Origin: Tannerella sp.
Lineage (GTDB): Bacteria; Bacteroidota; Bacteroidia; Bacteroidales; Tannerellaceae
NCBI GenBank assembly: GCA_031282485.1
Contig: JAITDQ010000169.1
Span: forward strand, 1-19,896
DNA length: 19,896 nucleotides
Direction of reading: 5' to 3'
Shown: one piece after another, positions 16,061 through 19,896 of the stretch
Layout: each line of letters begins with the position of its first letter
Numbering within the stretch: the first letter of the stretch is position 1
Translations under genes and position numbers: made by a program
The notes under the pieces: generated by a model
Seen by the model: only the letters and a program-made list of their open reading frames with translations
The model's database searches: none
What the model was told of the DNA's origin: nothing

Positions 16061-17248
16061 TCAATATAGAAAACCGAAAAGCCATACCGGAATAATGTTG
16101 TCATTCCCGGTATCGATGTCATCTACCGCATAGTAATAATCGGGGTTGTTTTTAAACGTTCCGTTTGCTCTTATGCAAAAATAATGTGCCTCATTTACGG
16201 TGAAATCCGTATTTTTTATTCCCTCGTTGACGATCAAATCCTTTTGCACCTGATTGTAGAAAAACGTCCTGCTCTCCGACAGTTCGTCGATCGGTTTCTG
16301 GTTGACAACGTGCAGCAGGTTTGTATTATAAATGTATACTTTGGACGGTTTCCGGGGAAAATCTTCGCCGACGCCGTATAACATATTGACCAGCCGGGCG
16401 TCTTTCAGGTATTTGATATAATTCATGACCGTCGCGCGGGACATGTCGAGTTCTTTGCTCAGCCGGCTTATGTTTGGCGTGCACGGGGCATCTAATGAAA
16501 TCAGGTATAAAAGTTTCCGCAGTTTCGGGAGATAACGCTGTTCGATCTGCCTTATGTACAGCACATCGACTTCGAGGGTCATATTCATTGTTTTGAGCAG
16601 GTTTTCCGAATAATTGCGTTTTTCCAGAAAGAACGGGTAAAAGCCATGATGCAGGTAATCCCTGAAATCCGCCTGCAGTTTTTCGTTCATCCGTCCGGTA
16701 ATATCTTCGGAAATAGGCCTGTGGTCGTGCAGGATGTCATGCAGGTTACAGACCGGATACTGTTCGCCGTTCACTAAGTTCAGGTATTCGCGGAACGAAA
16801 AACCGCGTAAATGGTATACGGCGACCTTGCCCGAAAGATCCGGATTTTCTTCTTTCAGGCGCATCACGGAAGGTCCCGTAAATACGATTTTCAGATCCGG
16901 GAATTTGTTGTAGCAGGCCTTCAGTTCCTTAGACCATTCGGGGTATTTGAAAACTTGGTCGATGAGAAGCGTCTTTCCGCCGCTGGAATGGAATTGTCCG
17001 ACAAAGTCAATGAGCGTACGTACGGTAAAAATGAAGTGATTCAGGTTTATGTACAGGCATTCGCGGTTGCCGATTCCATAAAATTCTTTTGCGTATGAAA
17101 GCAGGAAAGTCGTTTTACCTACGCCGCGCGAGCCTTTGATACCAATCAGACGTTCATTCCAATTGATTTCATCCATCAAACCGCGACGAACCAGCGACGC
17201 GGAAAGATGAGACAGCAAATATTGATGTGTACGATAAAATGATTCCAC
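16061..17248 (-). CDS. AAA-family ATPase with C-terminal winged helix and DUF4143-like region
   Basis: This resembles the AAA_14/DUF4143 group of putative P-loop ATPases common in Bacteroidetes; their role is not established. From a GTG at 17248 (MESFYRTHQYLLSH...) it has 395 residues. Walker A is GSRGVGKTT (39-47). The Walker B position reads LLIDQ (94-98), with Gln where Glu is usual. A sensor-like FTGPS lies at 123-127, where TGSS is typical. A winged-helix-like stretch (SRLSKELDMSRATVMNYIKYLKDARLV, near 270-296) follows. The end (YYYAVDDIDTGNDNIIPVWLFGFLY) is family-like. The frame extends to an ATG at 17302, but the promoter found at 17281-17311 overlaps that extension, favouring the GTG. 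Possible contribution to nifJ transcription is inferred from a 44-base gap. Confidence 0.85.
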   Translation of the reverse strand: MESFYRTHQYLLSHLSASLVRRGLMDEINWNERLIGIKGSRGVGKTTFLLSYAKEFYGIGNRECLYINLNHFIFTVRTLIDFVGQFHSSGGKTLLIDQVFKYPEWSKELKACYNKFPDLKIVFTGPSVMRLKEENPDLSGKVAVYHLRGFSFREYLNLVNGEQYPVCNLHDILHDHRPISEDITGRMNEKLQADFRDYLHHGFYPFFLEKRNYSENLLKTMNMTLEVDVLYIRQIEQRYLPKLRKLLYLISLDAPCTPNISRLSKELDMSRATVMNYIKYLKDARLVNMLYGVGEDFPRKPSKVYIYNTNLLHVVNQKPIDELSESRTFFYNQVQKDLIVNEGIKNTDFTVNEAHYFCIRANGTFKNNPDYYYAVDDIDTGNDNIIPVWLFGFLY

Positions 17249-17280
17249 TGTGCAGCGTACAATAGTTATATAATTGGGGA

Positions 17281-17311
17281 CAAAAGTACGTAAAAAACTC
17301 AAAATTGCAAA
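17281..17311 (-). promoter_or_regulatory. Complete promoter of the AAA-family ATPase gene
   Basis: On the minus strand TTTG (17311-17308), a spacer of 19 bases and TACTTTTG (17288-17281) match the Bacteroidetes consensus TTTG-N19..21-TAnnTTTG very well. Transcription should start near 17275, upstream of the GTG at 17248 but downstream of the ATG at 17302. The -33 box lies inside the right half of the left arm of the inverted repeat at 17301-17328. Confidence 0.7.
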
Positions 17312-17328
17312 CCCGACTTTGCAATTTT
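17301..17328. repeat. Perfect 11-bp inverted repeat between divergent genes
   Basis: Arms AAAATTGCAAA (17301-17311) and TTTGCAATTTT (17318-17328) are perfect complements around a six-base centre CCCGAC. The repeat overlaps the -33 box of the ATPase promoter and ends two bases before the -33 box of the peptidase promoter. This position suits an operator for a dimeric regulator controlling both genes. On the plus strand it is followed by a T-run and so looks like a terminator, but no plus-strand gene lies upstream. Confidence 0.6.
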
Positions 17329-17329
17329 T

Positions 17330-17359
17330 TTTGTTTTACGCAATATTTGATTATTTTTG
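17330..17359 (+). promoter_or_regulatory. Promoter of the M3 peptidase gene
   Basis: TTTG at 17330-17333, a spacer of 18 bases (one short of the usual 19-21) and TATTTTTG at 17352-17359 form a probable Bacteroidetes promoter. The start would be near 17366, giving a leader of about 34 bases before the ATG at 17400. Confidence 0.55.
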
Positions 17360-17399
17360 CCGGGAAAATTCAGGAAATTAAAAATTAAAACTATTCATT

Positions 17400-19511
17400 A
17401 TGCACGAATCACTATCCACGAATCCGTTTTTCGGTAAATACACGACCGAACACCAGACCATCCCATTCGACAAAATCAGGGATGAACACTATTTACCGGC
17501 ATTTGACGAAGGGTTCCGGCTCTTGCGGGAAGATATTGACCGGATTGCCGGCGACACCCGGACGCCGACATTCGAAAATACAATCCTCGAACTTGAACGA
17601 AGCGGTGAATTTCTCAAAAGTGTATCCGACGCCTTTTTCGGCATATTCAGCGCCGTGTCGGACGAAAAAAAGATAGAAATCGCCCAGACGGTTTCACCGA
17701 AAATATCCGAATCCTCACATTATATATTTTTAAACAAACCCCTGTTTAAGCGAGTAAAGGAGGTATACGAAAACAAGGCGTCACTGAACCTTTCTACCGA
17801 AGATTTGCGACTGCTCGAAAACACATACGACCATTTCATCGACAGCGGCGCAGACCTGAACGAAGCAGACAGGGAATCGTACAAACGGTTAAGCACGGAG
17901 CTGACGCTTCTGGCCATTGATTTTGATAAAAATGTGATAAAAGACGAAAACAGTTTCGAGTTGCTCATTACAGACCGGAAGGATTTGAACGGACTCCCGT
18001 CCGGTATTTGCAGGGCAGCGGAGGCGGCCGCCGGGGAAAAAGGGCAGCAAGGCTGGCTCTTTACCCTTTCGGAGCCGAGTTACGTCCCGTTCATGCGTTA
18101 TTCCGGCTGTCGCGAGTTGCGAAAGAAAATGTACATGGCGAAATCGACGGTGGGAAGCCGGGGAAATGAATCCGACAACCGGGAAATCGTGAAAAAAACG
18201 GTCAATAACCGGCTCGAAACGGCGCATCTTTTAGGGTATGACAATTATGCTTCTTACGTTTTGAAAGATAAAATGGCAAAAGATGCGGCGAACGTATATA
18301 AACTTTTCCGCCGGTTGCTGAAAAGTTATAAACCGCTGGCCGAAAACGAATATAAAACGCTGAACAGATTCGCATCCGAAACGGAAGACGACAGGGATTT
18401 CATTCTTATGCCCTGGGATTGGGATTATTATGCGGAGAGATTGAAAAAACGGCTGTTCCACGTCAACGACGAAATCACGCGCCCGTATTTCGAGCTTAAA
18501 TCCGTAACGAAAGGCGTTTTCGGGCTTGCCGGGGAACTGTATGGCCTGACGTTCCGCGAAAATGCCGGGATACCCGTCTACCACAAGGATGTCACGGCTT
18601 ACGAAGTGCTTGATTCGGATGACAGCCTGTTGGGGATTTTATACGCAGACTTTTTCTCCCGCGAGACAAAGCAGCCGGGTGCATGGATGAGCAGTCTGAA
18701 AGGGCAGTTTATCGACGGGGAAAACAATGACCGCCGGCCGCATATCCTGATATCGATGAATTTTATGCGTCCCACGAACGAACAGCCCTCATTGCTGTCG
18801 TACGGCGAAGTAAAGACCCTTTTGCATGAGTTTGGCCATGCGCTCCACGGATTGATGAGCAAATGCAGGTACGGAAGCATGTCGGGTACAAATGTAAAGC
18901 ACGATTTCGTGGAACTCCCCTCGCAGATAATGGAAAACTGGCTCGACGAAACCGGATTTTTAGACCGTATAGGCGTCCATTACAGGACAGGAAGGAAAAT
19001 CCCCCGCCAGTTAACGAAGAATATCATTAATTCGGCGAACTTCAATGCCGGATATGCGTGCTGCCGGCAGGTCGGTTTCGGTCTGCTGGATATGGCATGG
19101 CATACCCTGACCGTGCCATTCGACGGCAACATAGCGCGTTTCGAGAAAAAAGCATGGAAAAAAACGCTCGTACTGCCCGGAATCAACCGGGCAATCATGA
19201 GTTGCCGCTTCGGGCATATCTTTTCGGGAGGCTATGCGGCCGGGTATTACGGTTATAAATGGGCGGAAGTATTGGATGCGGATGCGTTTTCCGCATTTAA
19301 GGAAAAAGGCGTTTTTGACAGGGAAACGGCGCAGTCGTTCAGGCAAAACATCCTCAGCAAAGGCGACAGTGAAGACCCGAACGTGCTTTATGCGAGTTTT
19401 CGCGGACGCAAACCGTCAATCGACGCACTGCTGCGCCGCAACGGTATTCTCCCCGCTACCGTTAAGCGGGGCGCTATTTCCCCAGCCGCGGGAGTCCGGC
19501 CGGCGAAGTAA
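17400..19511 (+). CDS. M3-family zinc metallopeptidase (Dcp / oligopeptidase A type)
   Basis: This is a probable cytoplasmic thimet-oligopeptidase-type enzyme that cleaves short peptides; no signal peptide is visible. The 703 residues match the family. The zinc motif is HEFGH at 476-480, with the third ligand E505 in HDFVELPSQIMENW. The substrate-binding loop GYAAGYYGYKWAEVLDADAF is intact. The N-terminus (NPFFGKYTTEHQTIPFDKI...HYLPAF) is typical of peptidyl-dipeptidase Dcp-like members, but Dcp and oligopeptidase A cannot be separated here. After the usual end RRNGIL there is an extra tail of about 20 residues (PATVKRGAISPAAGVRPAK) encoded by a hairpin and by the region overlapping the convergent gene by 38 bases. 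It is transcribed divergently from the ATPase gene. Confidence 0.93.
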   Translation: MHESLSTNPFFGKYTTEHQTIPFDKIRDEHYLPAFDEGFRLLREDIDRIAGDTRTPTFENTILELERSGEFLKSVSDAFFGIFSAVSDEKKIEIAQTVSPKISESSHYIFLNKPLFKRVKEVYENKASLNLSTEDLRLLENTYDHFIDSGADLNEADRESYKRLSTELTLLAIDFDKNVIKDENSFELLITDRKDLNGLPSGICRAAEAAAGEKGQQGWLFTLSEPSYVPFMRYSGCRELRKKMYMAKSTVGSRGNESDNREIVKKTVNNRLETAHLLGYDNYASYVLKDKMAKDAANVYKLFRRLLKSYKPLAENEYKTLNRFASETEDDRDFILMPWDWDYYAERLKKRLFHVNDEITRPYFELKSVTKGVFGLAGELYGLTFRENAGIPVYHKDVTAYEVLDSDDSLLGILYADFFSRETKQPGAWMSSLKGQFIDGENNDRRPHILISMNFMRPTNEQPSLLSYGEVKTLLHEFGHALHGLMSKCRYGSMSGTNVKHDFVELPSQIMENWLDETGFLDRIGVHYRTGRKIPRQLTKNIINSANFNAGYACCRQVGFGLLDMAWHTLTVPFDGNIARFEKKAWKKTLVLPGINRAIMSCRFGHIFSGGYAAGYYGYKWAEVLDADAFSAFKEKGVFDRETAQSFRQNILSKGDSEDPNVLYASFRGRKPSIDALLRRNGILPATVKRGAISPAAGVRPAK
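19451..19471. repeat. GC-rich hairpin at the convergent 3' ends
   Basis: Perfect 7-bp inverted repeat CCCCGCT / AGCGGGG with a seven-base loop, two bases beyond the stop codon of the minus-strand DUF2179-type gene and inside the last codons of the peptidase gene. It has no T-run on either strand. It may help end transcription of the minus-strand gene, or be bidirectional. Confidence 0.5.
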
Positions 19512-19896
19512 CGGCAAAAATACCTTTCTGCTTCGACCGTATATCCTCGATCAGGTAAAACGCTTTCGGGTCAAACTCGTCTATCATCCGTATGACCTTC
19601 TGTTGCAATTTCCTGTTGATTACGGTTTCAATAATATCCACCTCCGAAATAGCCCCTTCACCTTTGATGAAGGTAGAGCCGATGTTGTCCCTGTTCAATA
19701 TCTTCGCCAGCCGGTGGCCGTCGTTTTTCGTATAAATCCGGAGCAGAACATACCCGAAAGCGATCTTGTTCTCGACCAGTATGCCGATAAAATTACCTGC
19801 GGCATACCCGCCCGCGTATGCGACATAAGCAATCAGGCTGTTGGTGTGAGAGAATATCTGGGAAATAATAACCACCCAAATGAACACTTCAAAAAA
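19474..19896 (-). CDS. DUF5698/DUF2179 membrane protein, 3' part
   Basis: The visible 140 residues are the C-terminal part; the gene continues beyond the right edge (codons before 19887 read FFE with no stop or convincing start). Two membrane segments occupy roughly the first 50 visible residues (VFIWVVIISQIF, YVAYAGGYAAGNFIGILVENKIAFG). A small soluble DUF2179 domain follows (RLAKILNRDNIGSTFIKGEGAISEVDIIETVINRK...). This layout matches the UPF0316/YebE-like family. Its function is unknown; DUF2179 domains also occur in YitT-type proteins. The stop TAG at 19474-19476 lies inside the peptidase coding region, giving a 38-base convergent overlap. Confidence 0.82.
   Translation of the reverse strand, partial: FFEVFIWVVIISQIFSHTNSLIAYVAYAGGYAAGNFIGILVENKIAFGYVLLRIYTKNDGHRLAKILNRDNIGSTFIKGEGAISEVDIIETVINRKLQQKVIRMIDEFDPKAFYLIEDIRSKQKGIFAVTSPAGLPRLGK

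Noticed and set aside
17301..17332. Plus-strand intrinsic terminator
   Set aside because: The inverted repeat followed by T-run has the right look, but no plus-strand transcript should arrive there, and its position at both promoters fits an operator better.

Overview
The window looks like chromosomal DNA of an anaerobic Bacteroidetes, most likely order Bacteroidales. The evidence is the gene order ftsX, DUF3098, uppP, truB, queA, folK; promoters with the Bacteroidetes -7 element TAnnTTTG; starts without clear Shine-Dalgarno sequences; and a PFOR plus rubrerythrin pair typical of anaerobes. The genus cannot be fixed from the sequence alone. No rRNA, tRNA, CRISPR, transposase or phage gene is visible. 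Almost everything is core or near-core chromosome.

Layout. 1-286: a probable divergent gene start at the left edge (minus strand) and the leader of an RND pump. 287-5448 (+): an HAE-1-type RND efflux permease with no adaptor or outer-membrane partner in view, then glutamine-dependent NAD synthetase with its own -7 element. 5547-11293 (-): miaB, then a tightly packed run ftsX, DUF3098, uppP, truB, queA, folK with two 4-base start/stop overlaps; it joins cell division and envelope recycling with tRNA modification and folate synthesis. 11403-17248 (-): a second transcription direction block reading AAA-family ATPase, nifJ (pyruvate:ferredoxin oxidoreductase), rubrerythrin, then a roughly 360-base structured 3' region with two hairpins and six 23-bp tandem repeats, ended by a clear intrinsic terminator. 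17400-19511 (+): an M3 metallopeptidase expressed divergently from the ATPase. 19474-19896 (-): the 3' part of a DUF5698/DUF2179 membrane protein, converging on and overlapping the peptidase.

How the genes relate. Pyruvate:ferredoxin oxidoreductase is oxygen sensitive and rubrerythrin removes peroxide, so their adjacency is functionally sensible. MiaB, TruB and QueA all modify tRNA (positions 37, 55 and the queuosine at 34). UppP recycles the undecaprenyl carrier and FtsX acts in division and cell-wall hydrolysis.

Most unusual parts. (1) The 23-bp tandem array and paired hairpins, which would lie in the 3' UTR of the rubrerythrin message. (2) An 11-bp perfect inverted repeat in the divergent promoter region between the ATPase and the peptidase, overlapping the -33 element of the ATPase promoter. 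(3) An ATPase with Gln in place of the usual Walker B Glu. (4) A Cys-rich CPCPACTLC stretch next to the TPP site of the PFOR. None of these proves a new system; the first two are the best candidates for something not yet described.
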